A stretch of DNA of 64,000 nt from assembly GCA_033239005.1 (NCBI GenBank), contig BSQZ01000011.1, positions 3,795,001 through 3,859,000 of the forward strand. The letters run 5' to 3'. This stretch comes from Lamellibrachia satsuma. Taxonomy: Eukaryota; Annelida; Polychaeta; Sabellida; Siboglinidae. Every line of letters begins with the position of its first letter. The first letter of the stretch is position 1. The translations under genes and the position numbers were made by a program. Shown here piece after piece: positions 51,111 through 60,569 of this stretch. The notes beneath the pieces are model-generated. The model searched no databases, had not been told where the DNA came from, and saw only the letters and a list, made by a program, of their open reading frames with translations.

Positions 51111-51854
51111 AGAACGAAGTATATTTTGTTATATCACATACGTCATATCGTGTTATTACGCATGCGAAATACGCTAATATAACACATCATTATCAACGCA
51201 CATTAACTATGACGTACATTGTTGCTCTACGCAGTTAAACAACGTGAACTCAACGCATTATAGTTATACCTGATAGCATCCTATCAATAAGCATTTTTTT
51301 AACGTATGCCTATTTCAATTTTGATGATATTGCATGACCCCCCAATGACAATGAAAAAATGCCCCATCTTATATCATTTATAGATATTGAGTAAGGGAGG
51401 ATCACATCAGGAAAACTAGGGACGCATATGGAAGGTACGGAGCAACGTCCACAAAAACGTTGCTTCGTGTTTTCCTTCCCCTGTGGATCAACAAGGGTAA
51501 CTGCAGTGGTAGTATCTGCGACGATACACGTGTTCACCGCTGCGGCTTCATTCAGTGATTCAGCTGTTACTTGCCAGCATATTGCATTCATGTATTACGG
51601 CATATTAATTATAACCTTTCACTTGACATAAAAACAAGCGTACGACTCATAATTTGTCTCTGGTGCCCCAACATCGATGAAGTTAGTGATCCCTAAAGAA
51701 TGTTTCTTCGGTTTACACTGAATTAATACGGATGAAAACTCCAGAGAGTTGAACATCGATTAAGCATCAAATAGGTGACAAAGATAAACATTAAAGCCAT
51801 GCGCATCTCTTTGTGTCAATGTGTCATGTCAAAACATTCACAATTGCAGAATAA

Positions 51855-52240
51855 CATTTATGCAATCAACAACACAACACAGATATAGAGATATGAAAAA
51901 GGCCAAATGAATGACGTTTATTGTGGGGATTAAGGGTAAGCCCACTTTTCAAAGAAATGTAAAGCAAAGAAATGTGGGCTCCACAACCCAACGCCAGGCT
52001 GACTACGCCCCATGCGAGCCTCCTGGACGTCGGGCTCAATAGAGCCCACATTTCACCACAAAGCAGTAGCAGTATTCCTAGAACAAATAAAAGAAACAAT
52101 GGCATTACTATTGTTATGGAACACCCTTAAACCAAATAGCATAATGCCCTACATGCTATCACGCAGTATATGAATACAACTACCTGCTTAAAAATACACT
52201 AGCTCTAACTGGAATAACTACAAAGGTGGGGCCAATTCGC
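51855..52240 (-). repeat. Ngaro split direct repeat B2
   Basis: Same as 52,725-53,110 at constant offset 870 with one substitution (near 52,168). It forms the 3' end of the element on the minus strand. Confidence 0.95.
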
Positions 52241-52459
52241 TACACGAACAGTTCTAAAATCCAAGGTGGAAGGGAAGCGAGCTGCGTCCCAGCGTTAAAA
52301 CCCGTGAACACTTCTGGGAAAGCCAAAACTCCCATGTCCACTATCGCAATCAAAAAATGGGAAAGCTTTGAGACATGAACACCCCACTTCCACCAAAGAT
52401 GTACAATTGCTGCTAACAAGTAAACATACCAGAGGGAGAAAGATGGGGAGGAGGGTGGG

Positions 52460-52727
52460 ACAAATTTTCAAAGCGCATCCACTCCGTATGCTTTCACAAA
52501 ACGAAGTGGCTAGTCCAAGTTTGAAATCTGTAGCGTCGCGCAGCTGGTGCGCGCTGATTGGTTCAAAATATGGAGGCAGCAAAGTGGGTCACAGAGCGCG
52601 TCACCCAGCTCTGCTGGATTAGCATAATAGAATAAATTAGCAATGGACCAATCATTAATTGTATGTGGTGTTGCTCGCATAAAAACCTATATGCAACATT
52701 GGCTGTGCCAATGTTGCATACTCCCAT
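52460..52727 (-). repeat. Ngaro split direct repeat A2
   Basis: Identical to 59,005-59,272 at constant offset 6,545. It abuts B1 with a 3-base overlap. Contains a hairpin-like ATGCAACATTGGC/GCCAATGTTGCAT near its B1 junction. Confidence 0.95.
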
Positions 52728-53110
52728 TTATGCAATCAACAACACAACACAGATATAGAGATATGAAAAAGGCCAAATGAATGACGTTTATTGTGGGGAT
52801 TAAGGGTAAGCCCACTTTTCAAAGAAATGTAAAGCAAAGAAATGTGGGCTCCACAACCCAACGCCAGGCTGACTACGCCCCATGCGAGCCTCCTGGACGT
52901 CGGGCTCAATAGAGCCCACATTTCACCACAAAGCAGTAGCAGTATTCCTAGAACAAATAAAAGAAACAATGGCATTACTATTGTTATGGAACACCCTTAA
53001 ACCAAATAGCATAATGCCCTACATGCTATCACGCAGTCTATGAATACAACTACCTGCTTAAAAATACACTAGCTCTAACTGGAATAACTACAAAGGTGGG
53101 GCCAATTCGC
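52725..53110 (-). repeat. Ngaro split direct repeat B1
   Basis: Follows the tyrosine recombinase gene on the minus strand and pairs with B2. Confidence 0.95.
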
Positions 53111-53198
53111 CACCGGTCACCGACCATGTGACCACCCCACCAACCCTAAATAATCGCTGAAGTTAAGAACCATTAGATAGAACAGTGAGCACTCCTAC

Positions 53199-54074
53199 TC
53201 AAGCAATCCTAATGTATTTCTTAAACGCATCCGAAGTCCACCTGCCTGCCGCTCTGATCTGCGCATCCGATTCGCCCTCAGTGCGGCTGCAGTGGCTGCC
53301 CCAATACGAAAGCTGTGACCCTTAAAAGCACTAGTTTGGTAGCCACAAAAACCCAGTAATCGCTTCAATGACCCATCAAATTCACTGCGTAACATTGGAG
53401 AGCCATCTGGGTATGCGAACAGAGAAGCCTGCACGTTGCCTCTGGCCAGCTGGAAATCTCGCAAAAAAGAAGCGGGGTGGATTCTAGTCCCCTGAATGCA
53501 CTCGCCTCTCACTTGTAGGGATTGGGGACCTTGCCTCGCACTATGCTTAAAACGCCGGAAAGAGATTGTGATCAACTCCCGGATAATAAAACATCATCCA
53601 TGTGCAAACAACCACGTATCGTGCCACGTGATCGAGGCACCATTTCCCTATCCGCAAATAAGCTTTGAATGCCAGTACCATCATGGCTCGGAGCATAAGA
53701 CACTTATACCGAGATGTAAACACGGTGGGTAAAGCCTGCACTAAGCGACTGAGTACAGGGAGTGTGACAGGCAGGCGGACATCAGGGACCGTTCCCAAAT
53801 TACGAGCTCCTGCCAACAACTTAGATACCATAAAGCAATTCGACGGGTCATGGAAACCATTGATTTTGTGGAAATAAGCCACCGCTGATACAGTAGAAAC
53901 AATGGATGCTGGGGCAGAGCCACTGGCATACAAGTGTGCAATAAAAAGCAACACCATCGGTACCGAAACTGGCAGACGAGTTGGTAAGCCCAACGAGACA
54001 TGAAAATTTACCAATTTCTTCCAAGCGCGCTCATAATGGGCCCTTGATGATGGAGCTAAGGAGGCCTGCAGCAA
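53199..54074 (-). pseudogene. Tyrosine recombinase (integrase) of the Ngaro element, frameshifted
   Basis: It would insert the circular DNA copy by site-specific recombination. The N-terminal SAM-like part begins QASLAPSSRAHYERAWKKL at 54,074. The first catalytic Arg lies in AYLRIG (near 53,655), the HxxR box in GHSFRIGAA (near 53,305), and the tyrosine in GRWTSDAFKKYIRIA (53,245-53,202), all in YR order. These pieces sit in different frames: shifts occur near 53,650 (a GGGAAA run), near 53,580 and near 53,280 (a GGG run). All catalytic residues seem present, so damage is confined to a few indels. Confidence 0.85.
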
Positions 54075-54079
54075 CTTGT

Positions 54080-55868
54080 CTAAAGATTCCTTAAGCCTGT
54101 CGGGGACACACTGTAAGGTACTTCCACCGGGTTGACCTTCGCCCAGGGTGCCAGTTGTCGAAATTCGTCCACCTGTAAACGTGACAATTTATCAGCCAGA
54201 GTGTTAATTCGACCAGGTATGTGACGTGCTGCAAAATTAATATTAAAACGCAAGCATGCCAATACAAGTGGACGTAGTAATGCCATGATGCGTGGTTCAC
54301 GCGATGTCTGGTTATTAATTATAGGTACAAGGGCTTCATTGTCCGTGAAAAACAGACACTTTTGTTTGCCCAAGCATCACCCCAAACATGCACTGCTGCC
54401 ATGATAGGATACAGCTCCAACGCCGCGACATTGAATAATCGCCATGCCACTGGCCACTCACCACAAAACCACTCTGACCCACACAGTGCGCCATACCCTA
54501 TACCACCTGCTGCATCAGTGTACAGTTGGAGATAGTCACCTGTCAAAAAACTGTCGTCCAAGAAGAAGGACCTGCCATTGAAATACAACAAAAATTCCCA
54601 CCAAACACCGAGATCTAGTTTAGTCTCCCGGGTCAAGCGGATATGATGATGTGGCTTGTGCACGCCCATCGTCAAATCTATCAGCCGCCGCAGAAAGGCC
54701 CTGCCTGGGACGACAACTGAACAAGCAAAATTCAGAACGCCAATAAGTGATTGAAGTTCCTTAAGAGTAACTTTCTGTTTACTCTGGAAAGCTAAAAGCA
54801 ATGACCTGGCCTTCTCCAACTTATCGTCGGGAAGCCGAGCCTCCATATGGACAGCATCCAAGATAATGCCCAAAAAGGGATGGAAGAGGATGGGCCCACC
54901 GTTTTACTAGGTGCCAGTGGAACCCCAATTTGTTTGCAAAGAGCAACAAAAGCCATGAGATCGTGATTGCATTTTTCAACTGAGTGTGCCAACAACAGGA
55001 AATCGTCAATGACATGCACCATTCCCGTCACACCTAATTTCACCTTCGCAGCCCACTCCAACGCAGTACTGAAACATTCAAAGATCGCACAACTGCTCGA
55101 ACAACCCATAGGAAGGACAGCATCCATAAAAAATTTTCCTTTCCACTGAAAACCCAACAAAGGCCTGTCTGCTGGAGAGACCGGAATAATACGAAATGCT
55201 GATTCCACATCCACCTTAGCCATGTAAACAGGCGTCGGAGAATGCCGTATGAAATCAATCGCATCCTGGATCGTTGCGTATTGAACCGAAGAGATCTCCT
55301 TAGGAATAAAATCATTAACCGAGGAACCTTCAGGATATGATAGGTGGTGTATCATCCTAAATTCTCCGGGAGACTTCTTCGGCACAACACCTAGTGGTGA
55401 AATCCTATACCGTAGACAAGTTGGCTGAAAGTCGTAAGGCCCAAGTATGCGACCCAATGCCAACTCTTTTGCTAACTTCTGATCTATGACTTCTGCAAAT
55501 TCGTCAGCAGATTTAAGATTACTTACCACTTCCCCTCGCTGCGGGGGCAATCCAACACAACCAATCTGAAAACCATGAGTGAAACCATGCAAAAGATATG
55601 CCACTAAATTGTTATCGTAACCATCTAAAATACTACTGAGTGTTTCTGGGGACACAGGTGAGGGCAACTTACTTCCTAGCCCAAGCGGGCGAGCCAGTGG
55701 CGGTCGAAGGTCCAGCTGGGGGACCGGGCGGAGTTGGGTTACCTGGGCGCTGGTGCCTTGCCCGTCTGCTGAAACACCTAATCGATGGGTGGGACCCCCC
55801 GCAGACTCTACATTTGTGCATCCAGCGACATGTGTTCTTGTTACACATGTCTCCCCGGTTGAATGCAA
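54080..55868 (-). pseudogene. Reverse transcriptase and RNase H of the Ngaro element, two frameshifts
   Basis: The frame from 55,868 overlaps the end of gag by about 200 bases in another frame, suggesting frameshift or reinitiation. RT motifs: YMAKVDVESAFRIIPV (motif A), LPMGCSSSCAIFECF (B) and VHVIDDFLLLAH (catalytic IDD, C). After a shift near 54,880 (CCCTTTTT) comes GIILDAVHMEARLPDDKL and the DIRS-type RNase H: LYTDAAGGIGYGA, ALELYPIMAAV. After a second shift near 54,355 (TTTTT) come FFTDNEALVPIINNQ and ARHIPGRINTLADKLSR, ending at 54,080. Both breaks are at homopolymers with otherwise perfect reading on either side. Confidence 0.9.
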
Positions 55869-57060
55869 AGCACGGACTGGCAGTTGGGGTCCGGGCCCTG
55901 CCCTTGCCTGGAAAGGGGGACCCTGGGGGCTGCAACTGATCTGCCTTAGTTTGAGATGCCTTCAGCCATAGCTCCCAGTTGATCGAGTCCCATGCCCACC
56001 CCGCCCGATACCGCAGGGACCTGAAAACTTGGTCGTATGATCGCCAATCGGCCCCCTCTTGTGCAAGGCCTCGAACGACTTCGATATATTTTAACATCTT
56101 AGTGGCACAAGGAAGGTTAGCGGGCTGCGTTAAATACACGGACATATACATTTGAAATGCTTGCATCCACAACTGAAAAGATAGGGTCTCACTTGGCTTG
56201 GCCTTTGCCGGGGACACGCAGAAAGAGGGGCTAGCGGGAGCACCCTGCACTGACAGGGCGTAATCATGCTGCTGGAGCTGGTCGGGCTTAATGAGGAGGG
56301 ACAGGTCTATGAACTCACCAGCCCAAATCTTAGCTCTAAGGGCATCGGGGATACGGGCATGGAGTGGCAAGGAAACTGATGCGCACGATGCCATCAATTC
56401 CTGCGTGGCCCGCGGCAGAGACCCTAAAACCTCATTACCTGGAACATGCATAAAGTTGGCAGTAGGCCAGGGGGCGACATTGTCATTGGCACCATAACCA
56501 AATGGCAATGGCTGCTCCTGGGCAAGATGATCTGGCTCAACAGACTGCACCGGAAAAGCGTGTCCCCACTCCGGCGTGTCTGGACCCTGGCCGGCTGTCA
56601 CCTGTGCGGCACTGCCCAGAGCAGCAGGTGGGGAACCAGCAGCTGGCGCCGGGTGCAAAGCCATCACCATGGTGTGGATTTGCTGAAGCATTCTCTCAGA
56701 CGATGCCACGCGGCGTTCCATGTCGCGTTCCCACAGGCTCCGGGGCAAGGCTGGCTCCTGCGCATCTCGCACCACCGCCTGAAGACTAGGAGCATCCTCA
56801 AAATGCTCCCGAATCGCACACTCAGGTGGCGGAGCCCCCATTGAGACAACTGCTGAGGCGGCAGCAGACACCGTGGCAGGAGCAGACGTCGCGGCGACAG
56901 CAGATGTCGCTGCGGCAGGAGCAGACGTCGGGGCGGCAACAGACGCGGCAGCAGACACTGCAGCTGAGCGTGCGCGTGCTGATCGAGCCCGAGTTTGTCT
57001 GGGTGACGTGTTCTGCATTGCAGGCCGTCCACGACCCCGTGTAGCCTTAGCACGTGCCAT
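55669..57060 (-). CDS. Gag-like protein of the Ngaro element
   Basis: A continuous 460-codon frame. I prefer the Met at 57,060 (MARAKATRGRGRPAMQ) over one six codons upstream because it opens a basic N-terminus. An Ala/Ser-rich low-complexity region follows (residues ~20-70), then a capsid-like core with IPDALRAKIWAGEFIDLSLL, then a Cys/His zinc-knuckle region near the C-terminus (CFAFNRGDMCNKNTC..CRVCGGSHPSIRC). It would package element RNA. Its end overlaps the RT frame. The decayed gag at 9.05-10.13 kb shares the core motif. It is the only long intact frame besides the hydrolase. Confidence 0.85.
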   Translation of the reverse strand: MARAKATRGRGRPAMQNTSPRQTRARSARARSAAVSAAASVAAPTSAPAAATSAVAATSAPATVSAAASAVVSMGAPPPECAIREHFEDAPSLQAVVRDAQEPALPRSLWERDMERRVASSERMLQQIHTMVMALHPAPAAGSPPAALGSAAQVTAGQGPDTPEWGHAFPVQSVEPDHLAQEQPLPFGYGANDNVAPWPTANFMHVPGNEVLGSLPRATQELMASCASVSLPLHARIPDALRAKIWAGEFIDLSLLIKPDQLQQHDYALSVQGAPASPSFCVSPAKAKPSETLSFQLWMQAFQMYMSVYLTQPANLPCATKMLKYIEVVRGLAQEGADWRSYDQVFRSLRYRAGWAWDSINWELWLKASQTKADQLQPPGSPFPGKGRARTPTASPCFAFNRGDMCNKNTCRWMHKCRVCGGSHPSIRCFSRRARHQRPGNPTPPGPPAGPSTATGSPAWARK

Positions 57061-57124
57061 TCTGCAACAACAATACAACAGCAGCAGCGACTAGATAAAG
57101 CTTATCTCACCATGACAGTGATCC

Positions 57125-58035
57125 TGCATGAAGCTCTAGCACTTGTAGTGTGACAATGCACACTCCGTAGCCTGGATAAAAACAGTGGCGACACACGACA
57201 CTAAATCCCATGAGTGATCAAAGCACTGTATTGTGACAAGGCACACTACGTAACATGGATAAAAAACAGTGACGACGCACGACAATAAATCCCATGACAG
57301 TGAACAAAGCACTGCAGTGTGACAAGGCACACTACGTAACACGGGTACAAAAACAGTGACGACGCACAACAAGAAATCCCATGACAGTGAACAAAGCACT
57401 GCAGTGTGACAAGGCACACTACGTAACACGGGTACAAAAACAGTGACGACGCACAACAAGAAATCCCATGACAGTGAACAAAGCACTGCAGTGTGACAAG
57501 GCACACTACGTAACACGGGTACAAAAACAGTGACGACGCACAACAAGAAATCCCATGACAGTGAACAAAGCACTGCAGTGTGACAAGGCACACTACGTAA
57601 CACGGGTACAAAAACAGTGACGACGCACAACAAGAAATCCCATGACAGTGAACAAACCACTGCAGTGTGACAAGGCACACTACGTAACACGGGTACAAAA
57701 ACAGTGACGACGCACAACAATAAATCCCATGACAGTGAACAAAGCACTGCAGTGTGACAAGGCACACTACGTAACACGGGTACAAAAACAGTGATGACGC
57801 ACAACAATAAATCCCATGACAGTGAACAAAGCACTGCAGTGTGACTATGCACACTACGTAACATGGATAAAAATTATTGACGAAGCACGACATAAATCCC
57901 CTGAAGTTGATCATGACACTATAGTGTGACCACACACCACGTAACATGAATATAGAAAAGTGCGTAAGCACAACAAAAATCACATGACAATGAAGAAAGC
58001 TCTATAACACGTTACTGCACACTACGTAGCCAAGA
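57125..58035. repeat. 87-bp tandem array inside the Ngaro element, about 10 copies
   Basis: Central units recur exactly 87 bases apart (marker GCACTGCAGTGTGAC at 57,309, 57,396, 57,483 and 57,570), with degenerate units at both ends. It lies between the hydrolase and gag. As 87 is 29 codons, two minus frames stay open (29-residue Cys-rich repeats) but lack any other sign of coding. It may be an element-borne promoter or leader. Confidence 0.92.
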
Positions 58036-58177
58036 AAGCAGTAACTGAGAACCCAATACAATCATGGTAGAAATAAGTGGTTACATGAAATCCAGTCAAA
58101 GACTATCATAAATATTGTCATCAGGCAATCGACAGCCCGTTACAACGGAAAAACACTCTCGACCCATGACCATGTGG

Positions 58178-58801
58178 CTACACACCGCCATCAGTGACTT
58201 GCTTTACAGCTTTTATGACGGCTCCTCGGATGGAGCGGTACAACCTGAAATTACCGATGTCACTAAAATGGACTCCGTCTCTGCGAAAGACAGGGCGGAT
58301 GCTATTCCAGAGGCGCTTATGCCTCCAGAAAAAGATCCCTTCGGTATCGTTACAGAAATGTTCGAGGTAGTCATTGACATGGATTACACGATCAGCACCC
58401 TCCTCGTAAGTGAAGTTGCGCCATTTACGTCTACGTATGACCTGACAAACGGCGACCTGCTTGACGCCTAAACCAAGTAATTTAACGGCCAAACGCTGGA
58501 TGTCCAGCGCCACTAGTACTGGATCGGGAGCAGATCCAGCATCTAGGTCGTTACCCCCCAAATGTAAAACGCAGACATCCGCGTGAAACGTAGCGATACG
58601 CATCATGGCCGCTGGTGAGGAAAGGGAGGGTAGCGTGGCCCCCCGAATTCCCAAGTAATTTACTTTGCAACTTTGGTCCCGTACCCAAAAATCGGTGAAC
58701 AGCCCGGCCGGATTTCCCGTCCGTGCATGCTCACCAAGCCAATAAATGTGACTATGCCCCAAAATCAAAACCTTAAGCGGCGAATTAGCCGACGACGACA
58801 T
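58178..58801 (-). CDS. SGNH/GDSL-type hydrolase ORF of the Ngaro element
   Basis: An intact 207-codon frame from ATG 58,801. Block I is VLILGHSHIYWL (GHSH in place of GDSH, Ser kept). Block III is HLGGNDLDAG (Gly and Asn of the oxyanion hole). Block V is DGVHFSDIGN (catalytic Asp and His). The usual block II Gly is probably in LGIRGATL. Such hydrolases act on ester or acetyl groups, and SGNH ORFs have been reported in some Ngaro elements; substrate and role in transposition are unknown. It lies between A1 and gag, on the same strand. That it stays intact while pol is broken fits either constraint or chance. Confidence 0.85.
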   Translation of the reverse strand: MSSSANSPLKVLILGHSHIYWLGEHARTGNPAGLFTDFWVRDQSCKVNYLGIRGATLPSLSSPAAMMRIATFHADVCVLHLGGNDLDAGSAPDPVLVALDIQRLAVKLLGLGVKQVAVCQVIRRRKWRNFTYEEGADRVIHVNDYLEHFCNDTEGIFFWRHKRLWNSIRPVFRRDGVHFSDIGNFRLYRSIRGAVIKAVKQVTDGGV

Positions 58802-59004
58802 TTACTGGCCGACGGTTAAATTAAACGAAGCAAACAAAGACCGTTGCAAAACAAAATGGCGCAACAAGAACAAAGGAAAACACTCGCTCGAGCACTGAGC
58901 GCCGTCGACACTCACCTCGTTCAACTTGTTCGACGTAAATCAGCTTGCTCGAAGACCAATGATAAAGGAAGCGCAAAAATTTTGCTAAACTCGATGAGAG
59001 AAAA

Positions 59005-59272
59005 ACAAATTTTCAAAGCGCATCCACTCCGTATGCTTTCACAAAACGAAGTGGCTAGTCCAAGTTTGAAATCTGTAGCGTCGCGCAGCTGGTGCGCGCT
59101 GATTGGTTCAAAATATGGAGGCAGCAAAGTGGGTCACAGAGCGCGTCACCCAGCTCTGCTGGATTAGCATAATAGAATAAATTAGCAATGGACCAATCAT
59201 TAATTGTATGTGGTGTTGCTCGCATAAAAACCTATATGCAACATTGGCTGTGCCAATGTTGCATACTCCCAT
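59005..59272 (-). repeat. Ngaro split direct repeat A1 (5' end of element)
   Basis: Identical to A2. Flanked outside by ATATATAATGCATGTAATTC, the right half of the target repeat. Confidence 0.95.
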
Positions 59273-59362
59273 ATATAATGCATGTAATTCCGCTAGGTGA
59301 CAGCACCTTCTTCACAAACGTGTTTGCACTGGGGATGATTCAAAGCACTGTGACCATGTCTT

Positions 59363-60000
59363 TAGTCACCTCAATTATTGCTTGTGTTTTGATTTATTAG
59401 TATCATTGTCTTTCACACGTTGCTTAGACAAACCCAACTAGTCTATACTAGCGCAGACGTTTTAGTAATTTTCCACGGAGGTGGCCAAAACCCAGACAAA
59501 ATACTTTGAATCGTACAACATGTCAATGTTATGGAAACAAATATATGTGAAGATCATTCTACAAGAAAGTAAGTCATTTAGTACAAACGTCGTGCACTGA
59601 TAACATTTAGTACAAACGTCGTGCATTGATAACATTTAGTACAAACGTCGTGCACTGATAACATTTAGTACAAAGTCGTGCACTGATAACATTTAGTACA
59701 AACGTCGTGCACTGATAACATTTAGTACAAAGTCGTGCACTGATAACATTTAGTACAAACGTCGTGCACTGATAACATTTAGTACAAACGTCGTGCACTG
59801 ATAACATTTAGTACAAAGTCGTGCACTGATAACATTTAGTACAAACGTCGTGCACTGATAACATTTAGTACAAACGTCGTGCACTGATAACATTTTCCAA
59901 GTAAACATCACGTGACAGCAGAATACACAGATCCCGTTCTGCTTTGCCTTGTTCACCCAACAGGAACAGCGAAGAAACTCGGCCAAGTCTTTCACTGTGT
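59363..60000. repeat. Dispersed repeat, copy 1, with an inner 28-29-bp minisatellite
   Basis: 59,363-59,576 matches 63,556-63,779 (GTACAACATGTCAA, CATTCTACAAGAAAGTA). Then about 11 copies of a unit with TTTAGTACAAACGTCGTGCA (59,577-59,893), where the other copy has one. The shared tail CATCACGTGACAGCAGAATA follows. Confidence 0.9.
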
Positions 60001-60009
60001 GGTTTCTAA

Positions 60010-60345
60010 TAATGCAGAACGATACAAACGTTATTATCCAACCTGAATATTGTGACGAGATTTAACGCAGCAGAGTAGACATTGTCCTGTGGAGATTGTT
60101 GGTTTGACTAGAAATGCCTCATTTCTAAAAAAAATTATAATAGAAATGTACACTGTTGACGAATTATTAAATACATAGAAATGTGCGAACTAGATGTACT
60201 ATACTACGCCAGCACATAAGTTCCTCGGAGAAAATCCTAGCTGCTATTCGTAATCTTTCGTAGTCGCATAGTATAAACTATACAATCTCAGCTGTTTTAA
60301 TTTCCTTTGTAATAGTAATATGTAAACTAACCTACAGGTTCAGCC
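60010..60345. other. Non-coding stretch, nothing assigned
   Basis: A+T-rich, no feature recognised. Confidence 0.4.
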
Positions 60346-60349
60346 ATAA

Positions 60350-60568
60350 GTTGTTCTTTCCCACCGTACGCCAGTGCTTAACGTAAGTATCAAATATGTG
60401 ACAAAGATAAACATTAAAGCCATGCGCATCTCTTTGTGTCAATGTGTCATGTCAAAACATTCACAATTGCAGAACAACCTATATAACGCATGTAATTCCG
60501 CTAGGTGACAGCACCTTCTTCACAAACGTGCTTCTTTTCCAACGTACGCCAGTGCTTAACGTAAGTGT
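60350..60568. repeat. 140-bp repeat unit between ~34-bp direct repeats (empty site of the Ngaro target)
   Basis: The core at 60,388-60,528 equals the two Ngaro flanks joined (51,769-51,854 plus 59,271-59,325). It sits between direct repeats with CGTACGCCAGTGCTTAACGT at about 60,366 and 60,546. Confidence 0.85.
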
Positions 60569-60569
60569 A

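Larger units (their letters stand above)
48815..51436. repeat. Long compound dispersed repeat, copy 2
   Basis: Collinear with 19,745-21,375: inverted-repeat element, TCATTCGTAAGTCGGTGTCT block, purine tract, GATGTAGACAAGTACAAG block, and an end at ATATGGAAGGTACG in both. This copy is longer because of extra 5' arm, a longer purine tract, a nested satellite and an ~80-base insertion near 51,250-51,335. Confidence 0.8.
51855..59272 (-). mobile_element. Ngaro-type tyrosine-recombinase retrotransposon (DIRS order)
   Basis: About 7.4 kb with split direct repeats. Minus-strand order: A1, SGNH hydrolase ORF, 87-bp array, gag, RT/RNase H, tyrosine recombinase, B1, A2, a 219-base spacer, B2. A1 and A2 (268 bp) are identical by eye. 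B1 and B2 (386 bp) differ at one base. B1 and A2 meet at CCCAT, as expected for elements copied through a circular intermediate. The flanks are two halves of a repeat whose uninterrupted paralogue lies at 60,388-60,528, giving the insertion point and no target-site duplication. There is no DDE integrase or LTR. The recombinase and RT frames are interrupted, so this copy may need help in trans. Confidence 0.92.

Noticed and set aside
51866..52975. Two identical 79-codon minus ORFs (MPLFLLFVLGILLLLCGEMW)
   Set aside because: They fall in the B1 and B2 repeats. The hydrophobic start looks like a membrane segment, but identity follows from the repeats and no wider conservation can be shown.
56291..57094. 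Plus-strand ORFs over gag
   Set aside because: Antisense of the Ala/Ser-rich gag region, open because of its high G+C content.
57136..57983. 242- and 245-codon Cys-rich repeat ORFs
   Set aside because: Created by an 87-bp array whose length is a multiple of three; two frames are equally open.
58115..58471. Plus-strand ORF over the hydrolase
   Set aside because: Antisense of the SGNH ORF, which has all catalytic blocks.
51855..59272. LTR retrotransposon or endogenous retrovirus
   Set aside because: No LTRs, protease or DDE integrase; split direct repeats and a tyrosine recombinase identify a YR element.
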